Shown here in pieces: positions 1 to 10,000 of a stretch of 64,000 nucleotides of DNA. How positions within the stretch are numbered: position 1 is the first letter of the stretch; each line of letters begins with the position of its first letter. The position numbers and the translations under genes were made by a program. Under the pieces are notes generated by a model. That model was given only the letters and a program-made list of their open reading frames with translations, had not been told where the DNA came from and made no database searches. Source of the DNA: Mycobacterium sp. 852013-51886_SCH5428379 (GTDB taxonomy: Bacteria; Actinomycetota; Actinomycetes; Mycobacteriales; Mycobacteriaceae); contig NZ_LZSU01000039.1 in assembly GCF_001665575.1 (NCBI RefSeq), positions 1 through 64,000 on the forward strand. Reading direction: 5' to 3'.

Positions 1-120
<120 letters not shown>

Positions 121-273
121 CCCCCGCGGTGAGCACACCCGCCCCGAACCACACCGATAGCTTCGCCACTGTTCCCTCTTCCGGAAAGACCCCGATCGGG
201 AACGGTAACGCGGTGCAGCGCAGGCCGCGCAGGGATTCTCATTGCTAGGTTCAGACCCGGCGTCGAACAAAGG

Positions 274-948
274 GTGGTCATGGGCGACAGATGGGTCTCG
301 ATCCTGCTCGAGTTGATACCGCTGGCGATGGTCATCGCGTTGTCGCCGCTGTCGATCATCCCCGCCGTGCTGGCGCTGCGGTCGCCGCGGCCGCGACCGG
401 CCGGGCTGGCGTTCCTCGCGGGGTGGCTCCTCGGTCTCTTCGCACTCGAATCGGTGTTCCTGTTATTGGCCGGCCTCGTGGGCAACTTCGACAAACCGCC
501 GCCGTGGGCGTCGTGGGTGCGCATCGTCGTGGGCCTGATGCTGCTCGGATTCGCGCTCTACCGGTGGCTGAAGCGCGGTGACGGCCACACCCCGAAATGG
601 ATGACGAAACTGACGGGCCTGTCCCCCGCACGGTCTTTCGTCACCGCCGCCGTCCTGGTCGTGGTGAACCCGAAGGTGTTCTTCATCTGCGCGGCGGCGG
701 GTGTCGCCATCGGCACGAGCGGTCTCGGCGTCGCCGGGGCGTGGTCGGCAGCCGTGTACTTCGTCCTGATCGCCGGCTCGACCGTGCTGATCCCGATCGT
801 CGGGTACGCGCTGTTCACCCACCGCCTCGACGCCCCACTGCGGCGGCTCGCCGAATGGATGGAGAAGCAGCACGCCGTCCTCGTCGCCGGAATTCTTATG
901 GTGATCGGCCTCATGGTGCTCTACAAGGGGCTTCACGGCGTGATGTAG
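274..948 (+). CDS. GAP/SfLAP-family polytopic membrane protein
   Basis: This 224-residue, strongly hydrophobic protein has about six membrane helices. Helix 1 is near residues 10-33 and ends in a short Arg/Pro-rich loop, and a conserved-looking Val-Asn-Pro-Lys segment lies near residue 130. The pattern fits the GAP family (Sap, sulfolipid-1-addressing protein; LysE-like fold) of mycobacteria. Members near glycolipid genes have been linked to lipid export, but nothing here indicates a substrate. The start may be GTG at 274 or ATG at 280. It is the first intact gene after the contig end, so anything upstream is missing. Confidence 0.75.
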   Translation: MVMGDRWVSILLELIPLAMVIALSPLSIIPAVLALRSPRPRPAGLAFLAGWLLGLFALESVFLLLAGLVGNFDKPPPWASWVRIVVGLMLLGFALYRWLKRGDGHTPKWMTKLTGLSPARSFVTAAVLVVVNPKVFFICAAAGVAIGTSGLGVAGAWSAAVYFVLIAGSTVLIPIVGYALFTHRLDAPLRRLAEWMEKQHAVLVAGILMVIGLMVLYKGLHGVM

Positions 949-990
949 CCCGGCGGGCGACGCGGACGGGTAGCGGCGTCGAAGTCTGGG

Positions 991-996
991 AATAGT
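991..996 (+). promoter_or_regulatory. Candidate -10 box, leaderless start of NDH-2
   Basis: AATAGT ends six bases before the GTG at 1003. I see no Shine-Dalgarno sequence, so transcription may begin at or next to the start codon. Confidence 0.35.
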
Positions 997-1002
997 CCTG
1001 AC

Positions 1003-2367
1003 GTGATGAGCCGACAACGAACCCATGTCCTGATCATCGGCGGCGGATTCGGTGGCTTGTTCTGCGCCCGCCGGCTGGCCAAGGCCGACGTCGACGTGAC
1101 GCTGCTCGACCGCGCCGCGGGACATCTGTTCCAGCCGCTGCTCTATCAGTGCGCCACCGGCAAACTCAGTATCGGGCAGATCAGCCGTCCCCTGCGCGAG
1201 GAGTTCGCCGCCAACGACAACATCAGGACGCTGTTGGGCGAGGCGATCGACCTGGATCCCGCTGCCCGCACGGTGACCGTCCTGCGTCCCGACGAGACCA
1301 CGTTCACCGTCGACTATGACGTGCTGGTGCTCGCCGCCGGCATGCGGCAGTCCTACCTCGGCAACCAGCACTTCGCCGAGTGGGCGCCCGGGATGAAGAC
1401 CCTCGACGACGCGCTCGACATCCGTCAGCGCCTGTTCACCGCCTTCGAGATCGCCGAGACGCTGCCGCCCGGACCGGAGCGTACGAGTTGGCTGACGTTC
1501 GCGGTGGCCGGTGGCGGCCCCACCGGGGTGGAACTCGCCGGCCAGATCCGCGAGATGGCCGATCGAACGCTGACCAGTGAGTTCCACAGCATCCGCCCCG
1601 AGGAGGCCAAAGTCCTGCTGTTCGACGGCGGAGATCGCGTACTGAAGAAGTTCGCGCCGGACCTGGCGCTGAAGGCGACAGACGCGTTGCGCGATCTCGG
1701 CGTGGATCTGCACTTCGGTGTTCACGTCACCGATGTGCGCCGCGACGGCATCACGGTGACCCCGAAGAAGGGTGGCGAGGACCGGCACTTCGCGGTGCGC
1801 ACCGTGCTGTGGACCGCCGGCGTCGAAGCCGTCCCGTTCGCCCGTCACGTCGCGAAGGTGCTCGGCGCGGCGACTGACCGCAGTGGCCGGATCGAGGTGG
1901 AGCCCGATCTCACGGTGGCCGGACATCCCGAGATCTTCGTGATCGGCGATCTCGCCGGCCGAGAGGGTCTACCCGGTGTCGCGGAGAACGCCATGCAGGG
2001 CGGCTGGCACGCGGCCGGCTGCGTGCGACGCGATCTGGCGGGCAGAGCTCGGCGGCCCTACCGCTACCGCGACCTCGGGTCGGCGGCGTACATCAGCCAC
2101 CGCAACGCAGTCCTGCAGGTCGGGCCGGTTCGCGTCGACGGGATGCTCGGTTGGCTGGCGTGGGGGCTGATCCACATCGCGTTCCTGACCGGCGTGCGGA
2201 ACCGGCTCAGCACCGTCACCACGTGGCTGGCCTCGATCGCGCGCCCGGGCCGCTACCACCGGGCTTTCATGCTGGGCGACGTGGACCGTCATGAGCAGAG
2301 GTACACGTACTCGAGCTGGGATCCGGAGGGGCCGCCGGTCGACCTGCGGCCGGCGTCGTCGTCCTAG
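1003..2367 (+). CDS. ndh: Type II NADH:quinone oxidoreductase (NDH-2)
   Basis: This single-subunit, non-proton-pumping flavoenzyme passes electrons from NADH to menaquinone at the inner face of the membrane. Two dinucleotide-binding motifs are visible: a glycine-rich FAD site at residues 11-18 and an NADH site at about 168-180 (GGGPTGVELAG). A Gly-Asp motif near residue 315 is typical of the FAD C-terminal site. The C-terminal 80 residues contain a hydrophobic segment (Gly-Trp-Leu-Ala-Trp) expected to anchor the protein. The length (454 residues) is normal. M. tuberculosis has ndh and ndhA, and the flavohemoglobin nearby hints at the ndhA neighbourhood, but I cannot decide between the paralogues. 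The start is GTG at 1003 or ATG at 1006. Confidence 0.9.
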   Translation: MMSRQRTHVLIIGGGFGGLFCARRLAKADVDVTLLDRAAGHLFQPLLYQCATGKLSIGQISRPLREEFAANDNIRTLLGEAIDLDPAARTVTVLRPDETTFTVDYDVLVLAAGMRQSYLGNQHFAEWAPGMKTLDDALDIRQRLFTAFEIAETLPPGPERTSWLTFAVAGGGPTGVELAGQIREMADRTLTSEFHSIRPEEAKVLLFDGGDRVLKKFAPDLALKATDALRDLGVDLHFGVHVTDVRRDGITVTPKKGGEDRHFAVRTVLWTAGVEAVPFARHVAKVLGAATDRSGRIEVEPDLTVAGHPEIFVIGDLAGREGLPGVAENAMQGGWHAAGCVRRDLAGRARRPYRYRDLGSAAYISHRNAVLQVGPVRVDGMLGWLAWGLIHIAFLTGVRNRLSTVTTWLASIARPGRYHRAFMLGDVDRHEQRYTYSSWDPEGPPVDLRPASSS

Positions 2368-2375
2368 GGCTCGCC

Positions 2376-3374
2376 TCAGTGCAGGTGCAGGATCCGCACG
2401 GTGACGACGTAGAACACCGCCACCCAGAACGCCGTGACCGCGAGCACGAGCAGGATCCCGCGCGCGGTGACCGATGACTCTCGCTGTCCGACACGGGGTT
2501 TGAGCCACCACCCGAGCATCGGGTTCACGTAGTACGGCATGGTCACATAGGTCATCGCGAAACTCGACAGCAGGTTGCCGACCAGCAGGCCCAGCCACAG
2601 CGGCAGGCCCAGCGGCCGCATCAGCAGACTCAGCAGGACCACGGTGGGATACAGACCCACCCATACGGCGATGGAGGTCCGAAAGCCCGATGGCGGCGGT
2701 TCGTCCTTCTCGCCGAAGGAGAACCAGCTGCCGAAGGAGTGGTCGATCTTGCGCAGGCTGAAGTCGCCGAAATCGTCCGCCTCGCCGAGCAGTTCGCGGC
2801 GCCGCTCCGAGGTGAGCCAGGCATCGAGATGCTCTGCGGTGTCGAACCGGTAGGAGATGATCCACTCCTCCTGGACGCCGGGGATCGGCCGGAACACCTC
2901 CGAACCGCGGAAGCCCGGAAACGCGCTCTCGGCCTCATCGACCCGCTTCTGCCAGGCCAGGAACTCCTCGACCTTGTCCTCGGCGACCCGATGGGTGACG
3001 ACGACCGTCACCAGCGTGTCGGGTTCCTTGCGGTCCTGCGCGAGCACCTGGACGGTGCCCGGGCCGTCGAAAAGTGGTCTGCCCTGGTCGATCAGGTCCT
3101 GCCGGATGGCGCTGTTGAGCCACCCTTGCAGCTGGTTGAGCGAGCGGAACTGGAGGACCGACAGCCAGTCCTCCTGTACGCCGGTCGGCGCCCTGACCTC
3201 GGAGCCGACAAAGCCGGGGAAGTGTTCGGCGGCGGCGTTGACCCTCCGCTGCCACCGGCGGTAGTCGTCCTCGCGGCCGGCGTTCAGCCGCTGCCCGATC
3301 ACCAGGGTCGCCGCGCCGCGCGGCGGTTCGAGGGTCCTCCCGCCCGAACGGGGTTCGGGTATGTGCTGACTCAT
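2376..3374 (-). CDS. Tandem ABM-domain protein with C-terminal membrane helices
   Basis: Two antibiotic-biosynthesis-monooxygenase (ABM) ferredoxin-fold domains lie in tandem at about residues 22-115 and 120-215. The internal duplication is obvious: FPGFxGSEV followed by GVQE and Trp occurs at 52-70 and again at 152-171. Three hydrophobic helices follow at about 235-255, 258-278 and 303-326. ABM domains include small heme-degrading or quinone-oxidising enzymes and many of unknown function. The membrane tail suggests a membrane-linked role, possibly with the adjacent NDH-2, with which it converges across an 8-bp gap. No catalytic residues can be assigned. Start ATG at 3374. Confidence 0.75.
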   Translation of the reverse strand: MSQHIPEPRSGGRTLEPPRGAATLVIGQRLNAGREDDYRRWQRRVNAAAEHFPGFVGSEVRAPTGVQEDWLSVLQFRSLNQLQGWLNSAIRQDLIDQGRPLFDGPGTVQVLAQDRKEPDTLVTVVVTHRVAEDKVEEFLAWQKRVDEAESAFPGFRGSEVFRPIPGVQEEWIISYRFDTAEHLDAWLTSERRRELLGEADDFGDFSLRKIDHSFGSWFSFGEKDEPPPSGFRTSIAVWVGLYPTVVLLSLLMRPLGLPLWLGLLVGNLLSSFAMTYVTMPYYVNPMLGWWLKPRVGQRESSVTARGILLVLAVTAFWVAVFYVVTVRILHLH

Positions 3375-3549
3375 GGCTCCTGCCGCGGGGATTGGCTTCG
3401 CGCAACGGTAGCCGGTCGGCGCAGGTCACACCCCGGTACACGCCAAACCGTCAACCCCGACGAATGGCGACTACCGCCCGACACCGTGCCGTACTGTCGG
3501 CGCTCAGCCACTCTTCCGGTCAGTCCCGCCGGACCGCGAAGGATCCGCC

Positions 3550-4374
3550 ATGGATATCAACACCATCACCGAGGTCGTCCGTACACCGAGCGACCCGCCC
3601 GGCGCGCAGTGGCGCGACGGTGACGCCTGGCTGGCGGGCGGCACCTGGCTGTTCTCCGATCAGCAACCGGGGCTGCGCCGGCTCATCGATCTCGCGCCGC
3701 TGGGTTGGGACGAGTTGACGGTCTCGGCGGCCGGGCTGCGAATCGGCGCCATGTGCACCATCCGCGACCTGCACGCCTTCGCCGCGCCGCCCGAGTGGGC
3801 TGCCGCCGAACTCTTCGGAATCAGCTGCGACGCCTTCCTCGCCTCGTTCAAGATCTGGAACGCGGCGACGGTCGGCGGCAACATCTGCATGGCCCTGCCC
3901 GCCGGCCCGATGATCACCCTGACCGTCGCTCTCGAAGCGACGTATACGATCCTCGGCGCGGACGGCGCACACCGCACGGTCAACGCCGCCGAGTTCGTCA
4001 CCGGCGATCACCAGACCATCCTCCGACCCGGAGAGTTGTTGCGGGCCATCGATATTCCGGCCGAGGCGTTACGAAGGCGCGCCACCCACCGACGGTTCAC
4101 GTTGACCCGCCTCGGCCGCTCCACCATCTTCATGATCGCCACCCAGCGTCCCGACGTCGCCGATCTGCACCTCACCCTCACCGCAGGCACCGTGCGCCCC
4201 GTCCGGCTGGCGTTCACGACGCTGCCGTCGACCGACGACCTCCGCGAGCGGATAGACGCACTGCCCGAAGACATCTGGTTCGACGACGCGAACGGCTCAC
4301 CGGCGCACCGCAGACATCTCGCCCGGCATTTCGCCGAGGAGATCCGCGCAGAGTTCTCCGGCAGTTCCCGATGA
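3550..4374 (+). CDS. Molybdenum hydroxylase FAD-binding (medium) subunit
   Basis: The FAD-binding subunit of a xanthine dehydrogenase/CO dehydrogenase-type hydroxylase. The flavin pyrophosphate motif AGGT is at residues 29-32 and the second motif TVGGN is at 107-111, which is the usual layout for this PCMH-type fold (274 residues, normal length). It accepts electrons from the iron-sulfur domain of the next gene. The two genes overlap by ATGA at 4371-4374, so they are translationally coupled. A good ribosome site (AAGGA) precedes the ATG at 3550. The substrate cannot be inferred. Confidence 0.88.
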   Translation: MDINTITEVVRTPSDPPGAQWRDGDAWLAGGTWLFSDQQPGLRRLIDLAPLGWDELTVSAAGLRIGAMCTIRDLHAFAAPPEWAAAELFGISCDAFLASFKIWNAATVGGNICMALPAGPMITLTVALEATYTILGADGAHRTVNAAEFVTGDHQTILRPGELLRAIDIPAEALRRRATHRRFTLTRLGRSTIFMIATQRPDVADLHLTLTAGTVRPVRLAFTTLPSTDDLRERIDALPEDIWFDDANGSPAHRRHLARHFAEEIRAEFSGSSR

Positions 4375-7088
4375 CGTATACCGTCAACGGCCGGGTGTTC
4401 GACGACGAGCCGCGCCCCGGACAGTGCCTGCGCACCTTCGTCCGCTCGCTGGGCTGGTACGGGGTCAAGAAGGGGTGCGACTCCGGGGACTGCGGCGCCT
4501 GCACCGTATGGCTGGACGACACCCCGGTACACAGTTGCCTCACCCCGGCGTTTCGCGCCGAGGGCCGCGCGGTCACCACCATCGAAGGACTCGGAACACC
4601 GGGCGCTCTGCATCCGATGCAGCGACAGTTCCGCGATGCGCCCGGCTTCCAATGCGGCTTCTGCACCGCGGGGATGATCATGACCGCCGCCGCCCTCACC
4701 GACGCACAGCAGCGCGACCTGCCACGTGCGCTGAAGGGAAACCTCTGCCGCTGCACGGGATACCGGGCGATCGGAGACGCCGTCAACGGCGTCGTCGCAA
4801 TCGAGCAGCCCGCGCCCGGGGCCGCCGTGGGTACCAGCGTCGGCGCGCCCGCTGCCGACGGTGTGGTGACCGGCACCGCGGAGTTCACGATGGACACCGC
4901 ACTGCCCGGCATGCTGCACCTCAAGGTGCTGGGCTCGCCGCACGCCCACGCCCGCATCGTGTCGATCGACACCACGGCGGCGATGGCCGTGCCCGGTGTG
5001 CAGCGTGTCTACACCTGGAAAGACGTGCCGCACCGGCGGTTCAGCACGGCGATTCACACCGATCACCTGGTCGACCCGGACGACACCCTGGTCCTGGACC
5101 GCGTGATGCGCTTCGCCGGGCAGCGGGTCGCAGCGGTGCTCGCCGATTCGGTCGCCGCCGCCGAGGAGGGCTGCCGACGGCTCACCGTCGAATACGAGGT
5201 GCTGCCCGCTGTCTTCGATCCCATCGAAGCCATGGCCGACGGCGCACCGCAGCTGCACACCTACGATGACCCGTTCGCCCACGACAAGGCGCGCAACATC
5301 CTGGTGGAACTGCACGGACGAATCGGTGACCCGGACGCCGGTTTCGCCGCCGCGGACGTCGTCCACGAGGCGACCTACATCTCGCCGCGGGTGCAGCACG
5401 CCCACCTGGAGACGCACGGTTCGATTGCGTGGACGGCGGACGGCAGACTCCACGTCCGCACCAGCTCGCAGTCCCCGTCGATCGCGAAACTCAAACTGTC
5501 CCACCTGTTCGGCCTGCGGCCGGACCAGCTGCGGGTGTTCTGTACACGCGTCGGCGGCGGCTTCGGCGGTAAGCAGGAGGTGATCTCCGAAGACCTCGCC
5601 GCACTGGCCGCGCTCGACACCGGCCGCCCGGTCTGCTTCGAGTACACCCGGGCTGATGAGTTCACCACCGCCTCGCCGCGGCATCCGATGCGCGTCACCG
5701 TCCGGCTGGGGGCGACGGCGGACGGGACGCTGACCGCCATCGGCTTCCACAACGTGTCCAACACCGGGGCATACGGCAACCACGGCGGTGAGACGTTGTT
5801 CGCCGGTGCGGCAGCGGTCGCCCAATACCGTTGTCCGAACAAGACCTTCGATGCGTGGTCGGTGTACACCAACACCGTGCCCAGCGGCGCGCTGCGCGGT
5901 TACGGGATGACGCAACCGACGTTCGCGGTCGAATCCGCGATGCACGAGCTCGCGGTCAAGCTCGGTATCGATCCGCTGGAATTGAGGCGCCGTAACGTCG
6001 TGCGACCCGGCGATCGCCTGCTGGCGATCGACGAACATCCCGACGACGTCGCGTTCACCGACGACGGGGTGACCGCGTGTATCGACCTGGTCGACGCCGC
6101 GCTACGGCGCAACGACGTCGACCACGGGTTGGGCGAGGACTGGCTCGTCGGCACCGGCGCCGCCAGCTCCATCCACGAGACCGCCCCGCCCACCGAGCAC
6201 ATCTCCGAGGCCTGGGCCACCCTGGCCGACGACGGCTGCTACGAGATCGCCGTCGGCACGGTGGAATTCGGCGAGGGCACCTCGACCGCGCACGTCCAGA
6301 TCGCGGCGACGGTGCTGGGCACCACACCGTCGCGCATCCGGCTCGTGCAATCCGACACCGACCGCCACGGATTCGACACGGGGGCGTTCGCCAGCGCCGG
6401 GCTGTTCGTCGCCGGCAACGCCGTGCAGAAGGCATCGACCGCCCTGCGCGACCGGATCCTGCAGTTCGCCGCCGGCCACGCCGGCGCCGACGGCGCGCTG
6501 TGCGCGATCGACGATGACGGGGCCGGGGTCGCGTGCGGTGACAGCAGAATCACCCTCGGCGAGCTCTACGCCGCCGCCCGCGCGCAGGGTGTCCGCCTCA
6601 CCGAATCCCGTAAGGCCTACGGGTCACCGCGCAGCGTGACGTCGAACGCGCACGGCTTCCGGGTGGCCGTGCACCGGGTCACCGGAGAGGTCCGCATCCT
6701 CTACAGCGTCCAGGCCACGGACCCGGGCGTGGTGATCAACCCCGCGCAGGTACGCGGTCAGGTCGAGGGCGGGGTCGCGATGGGCATCGGATTCGCGTTG
6801 ACGGAGAACTTCCGGATCAGCGCCGACGGGGTGATGCAGAACCCGAACCTGCGCAACTACCGGATCCCCACCTACGCCGACATTCCGCGCACCGAGGTGT
6901 TGCTGGTGGAGACGTCCGATTCCGTCGGACCGATGAAGTCCAAGGGCATGGCCGAATGCACGATCAACCCGGTGGCGCCCGCGCTGGCCAACGCCATCGC
7001 CGATGCGACCGGGGTGCGCTTCCGCGAGCTGCCGTTCTCCCCCGACCGCATCTATGGCCGGTTGCCTAGCGACCCCCGAGCGGTGTGA
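4371..7088 (+). CDS. Fused [2Fe-2S]-molybdopterin subunit of a molybdenum hydroxylase
   Basis: This 905-residue protein joins the small and large subunits of the xanthine dehydrogenase family. The plant-type [2Fe-2S] cysteines are at 36, 41, 44 and 56, and the alpha-helical [2Fe-2S] cysteines at 95, 98, 126 and 128. The molybdopterin domain starts at about 150. It has the Gly-rich cofactor loop GGGFGGKQE near 393-401 and the Gly-Met-Ala-Glu motif near 858-861, whose Glu is the expected catalytic base. The length and layout resemble the Desulfovibrio aldehyde oxidoreductase (about 907 residues), but here a separate FAD subunit is encoded just upstream. The frame is open further upstream; I chose ATG 4371 because the protein homology starts there and it overlaps the previous stop. 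The 3' end overlaps the convergent multicopper oxidase gene by 23 bp. Confidence 0.9.
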   Translation: MTYTVNGRVFDDEPRPGQCLRTFVRSLGWYGVKKGCDSGDCGACTVWLDDTPVHSCLTPAFRAEGRAVTTIEGLGTPGALHPMQRQFRDAPGFQCGFCTAGMIMTAAALTDAQQRDLPRALKGNLCRCTGYRAIGDAVNGVVAIEQPAPGAAVGTSVGAPAADGVVTGTAEFTMDTALPGMLHLKVLGSPHAHARIVSIDTTAAMAVPGVQRVYTWKDVPHRRFSTAIHTDHLVDPDDTLVLDRVMRFAGQRVAAVLADSVAAAEEGCRRLTVEYEVLPAVFDPIEAMADGAPQLHTYDDPFAHDKARNILVELHGRIGDPDAGFAAADVVHEATYISPRVQHAHLETHGSIAWTADGRLHVRTSSQSPSIAKLKLSHLFGLRPDQLRVFCTRVGGGFGGKQEVISEDLAALAALDTGRPVCFEYTRADEFTTASPRHPMRVTVRLGATADGTLTAIGFHNVSNTGAYGNHGGETLFAGAAAVAQYRCPNKTFDAWSVYTNTVPSGALRGYGMTQPTFAVESAMHELAVKLGIDPLELRRRNVVRPGDRLLAIDEHPDDVAFTDDGVTACIDLVDAALRRNDVDHGLGEDWLVGTGAASSIHETAPPTEHISEAWATLADDGCYEIAVGTVEFGEGTSTAHVQIAATVLGTTPSRIRLVQSDTDRHGFDTGAFASAGLFVAGNAVQKASTALRDRILQFAAGHAGADGALCAIDDDGAGVACGDSRITLGELYAAARAQGVRLTESRKAYGSPRSVTSNAHGFRVAVHRVTGEVRILYSVQATDPGVVINPAQVRGQVEGGVAMGIGFALTENFRISADGVMQNPNLRNYRIPTYADIPRTEVLLVETSDSVGPMKSKGMAECTINPVAPALANAIADATGVRFRELPFSPDRIYGRLPSDPRAV

Positions 7089-10000
7089 CCTCGGGTCGGT
7101 CCGTGACCACCGCGATCTGCCGGGGCGCCAACGTGGTCGCCTCCGGCGTCGCCCGGGCCAGTGTGTATTTGCGGAGTTTCCCCGCGCCGGACACCAGCAG
7201 GTCCGCGCCGGTGGTGGTGCTGCTCGTCGCGACCGCCACTCCCCCGGCGCCCGGGAACGGGTCGAACGACGAGGTCTGTGTGAACGCCACCGTGCTGTCG
7301 TGGTGATCGGGGCTCACCGTGTACATCGCCGGAAAGCCGTCCAGCCGTGAGCCGCTCGACCACACGCGCACGGTTCCATCGCCCCCGGCCTGTCCCGTGA
7401 CGATGCTCTTGGCGCCGCCCTCCTGGCCGGCCACCCAACCGGTCGACAGCGTGACGCCATCCCGATAGGAGTCGTCGAAGGCGAGGAACTCCGACGTCAT
7501 CTCCGCGGCCCCCGGGTAGCCGCTGTGCTCGTGATCGGTCGTCGCCCGGGCCTGCATCCTGGCCGTCGGGGTGAACAGGTCGTGGCGGAACGTCTTGACC
7601 ACCGGCCGATCGCCGGGGCCAGGCGCGGTGACGATGCTCTCCCGGCCGGAGGTCATGTCGACCATGCCGGTCGCGAGCGTCACCCCCGAGTGCGAGCCGG
7701 GGTACGGGGAGAAGCTGGAGAAGATCTCCGGGGCATCGCCGAGGCGCTGGGGCAGCGTGGTGGAGAAGATCCGTACCTGCGACTCCTTACCGGGGCCGGA
7801 TCCGACGATGATGTTGGACGCCAACGCGTTTCCGTCGACATCGGCGCCGGCGACCTGGACTCCGCCCCGGAAGTCGGCGTCGAACGGGGTGAACCGCGCG
7901 ATCTCGTCCCGGAACCGACCGCTCGGCGCCTCCGCTCCGCTGTAGGCGACCACCTGTGGCGCGACGCCTACACCGGTGCCCGCAATGAGATCGAGGATCA
8001 TGTCGCCGTTCACATCGGCCATCGCGACCGACGGGGCGCCCTCGAACCCGTCGAACGGCCGCACGTCGGCGATCATCCGGTCCCCGTCGGCGTCGTAGAT
8101 CCGCACCGCTGCCGGCTTACCGTCCCCGCCGGGGATCGCCACGGCGTACGTCGACACCTCGGGGATGACGCTGACCGTGGCCATCAGCCCGTTGTCTTCG
8201 TGATTGAGCCGATGGCAGTGGATGACGAATGTGCCGGTGTATCCGGCGAATTGCGTGCGGACCGTGGTCGAGGCGACCTCGAGAGCGACTTCGTTGTCGT
8301 CGATCACCGGGGCGGGCACGTTGACGTTGTCCTCGCCCCACATCTGCACGCCGGTCCTGGTGCCGGCGATCGGATTCACGATCTCGGTGACCTGGAAATC
8401 GTTGACGTGGATGTGCATCGGATGGGCGTCGTTGTTGTAGTTGACGACCTTCCACTCCTCGACGGAGTTGAGTCTCGCCTGGATCAGCGGGATGTTCGGG
8501 AAGGCGTTGTCTGCGAACTGGTACATGATCGACTTCGGATCCGACGTGTTGGCGTACTGGTTGTCGAAGCCGCCACTGACCACGAGTTCGCGCGTGACGT
8601 CCGGGGTCATGGCGGAGGTGTCGACGAACGAGGTGTAGGCGCCGAGATTCTGGCCGGGTTCGAAAGCGGTGGTCTGTCCCGCGCCGTCGCCGGATTTGAC
8701 GGTCAGCAGTGTCTGGACGGGGAAGGTGAAGAACCCGTCGGTGTAGCTGATGTGGTCGGTGTCGACGGTGACTGTGCCGAGCACTCCGCCGGGTTTCGAC
8801 GTGCCGTTGCCGGTATACAGCACACCGGGATTCACCACCGGCGGCACGTTGTCCTGCCGGGGCAGTTCGAGGACCAGATCACCGGTCTGGGGCATGGTGA
8901 CCGCGATCGCGTAGCGCGAACCCGGCGGGATCAGCAGCCGGGTGCCGTCACCGTCGACGGGCCGCTGCGCCTGTAGGAAGGGGTTGCCATCCTGGCCCAC
9001 GACGGTGATTTTCGGCCGGTTGCCGGTGGCGGTCTCGCGTAGCCCGACCGACATGTAGGCGATGTCGCTGAAGTTGCCCAGCACCCAGATCTCGGTCTGT
9101 CCGGGGTTCACTGTGAGCTGCGGCTGGAACTGACCGTTGACCGTGTACTGGACGTCACGCAGGTTCTCGGCGAGCCCGGGGTCGGCCGGGACATTCACCT
9201 CGGCACTGGTGAAGCTCTGCAGATTGCCGGGCACGAACTGGTTCTGGCCGCGGTGGTTCCGCGGGGAGAGCGGCCCCTGGTACCAGTTGGTCATGTAACG
9301 GGTGCCTGCCGGGCGTTCGGCGAGGTTCACCGGCGCCAGACTCGGCGCGTAGCTGCCGTCGGCCAGTTGCGAGTCCTTGGGTGCGACAGCGGTGTTCACC
9401 CATTGTGGGCGGGTCAGGTCGATGAGCTGGCGTCCACCGTTGGCGCGGTCGAAGACGTAGTTGTACTGCAGCGCCATGGTCCGCACCGGAACATCGTTCT
9501 GCGTCACCAACGGCAGGTTGCCGTCGGGACGCCCGATCTCGAGCATCCCCGCGAGCCCGCGGTAGGTCTGCTGCGCGGTCAGGGTGTGGCGGTGGCTGTG
9601 GTACCAGTACAGGCCGTGCGGCATATCGTCGGGCACTGCGTAATCGAAGGTGTTGCCCATCCCGGCCGGGATATCGAGTAACACGTTGTCGGCGTTGCCG
9701 TCCGGACTCACGTGTAGCCCGTGGGTGTGCAGGTTCAACGGTGACGATTCGAGCTGCGCCGGATACAGCGGCACGTCGGCGCCGGCACGCGTGTAGGCGG
9801 GGTCGTAGTAGTCCTCGATCGTCAGGCCGGCGAGATCGTTGTCGTAGTGGACGATCAGGCGCTCGCCGGGGTCGACGCGCAAAGTCGGCGCGGGATAGGT
9901 GTTGTCGCCCCTGGTCGATCCATCCGAACCGGTCCCCTTGAGGAGTTCGTAACCGAAGACCATGAAGTTGGTGACCGGTTCTTTCACCGTGTCGAGGTCG

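Noticed and set aside
463..6038. Minus-strand open frames opposite NDH-2 and the molybdenum hydroxylase
   Set aside because: High GC content keeps antisense frames open. The plus-strand proteins are recognised enzymes and the antisense products show no domains.
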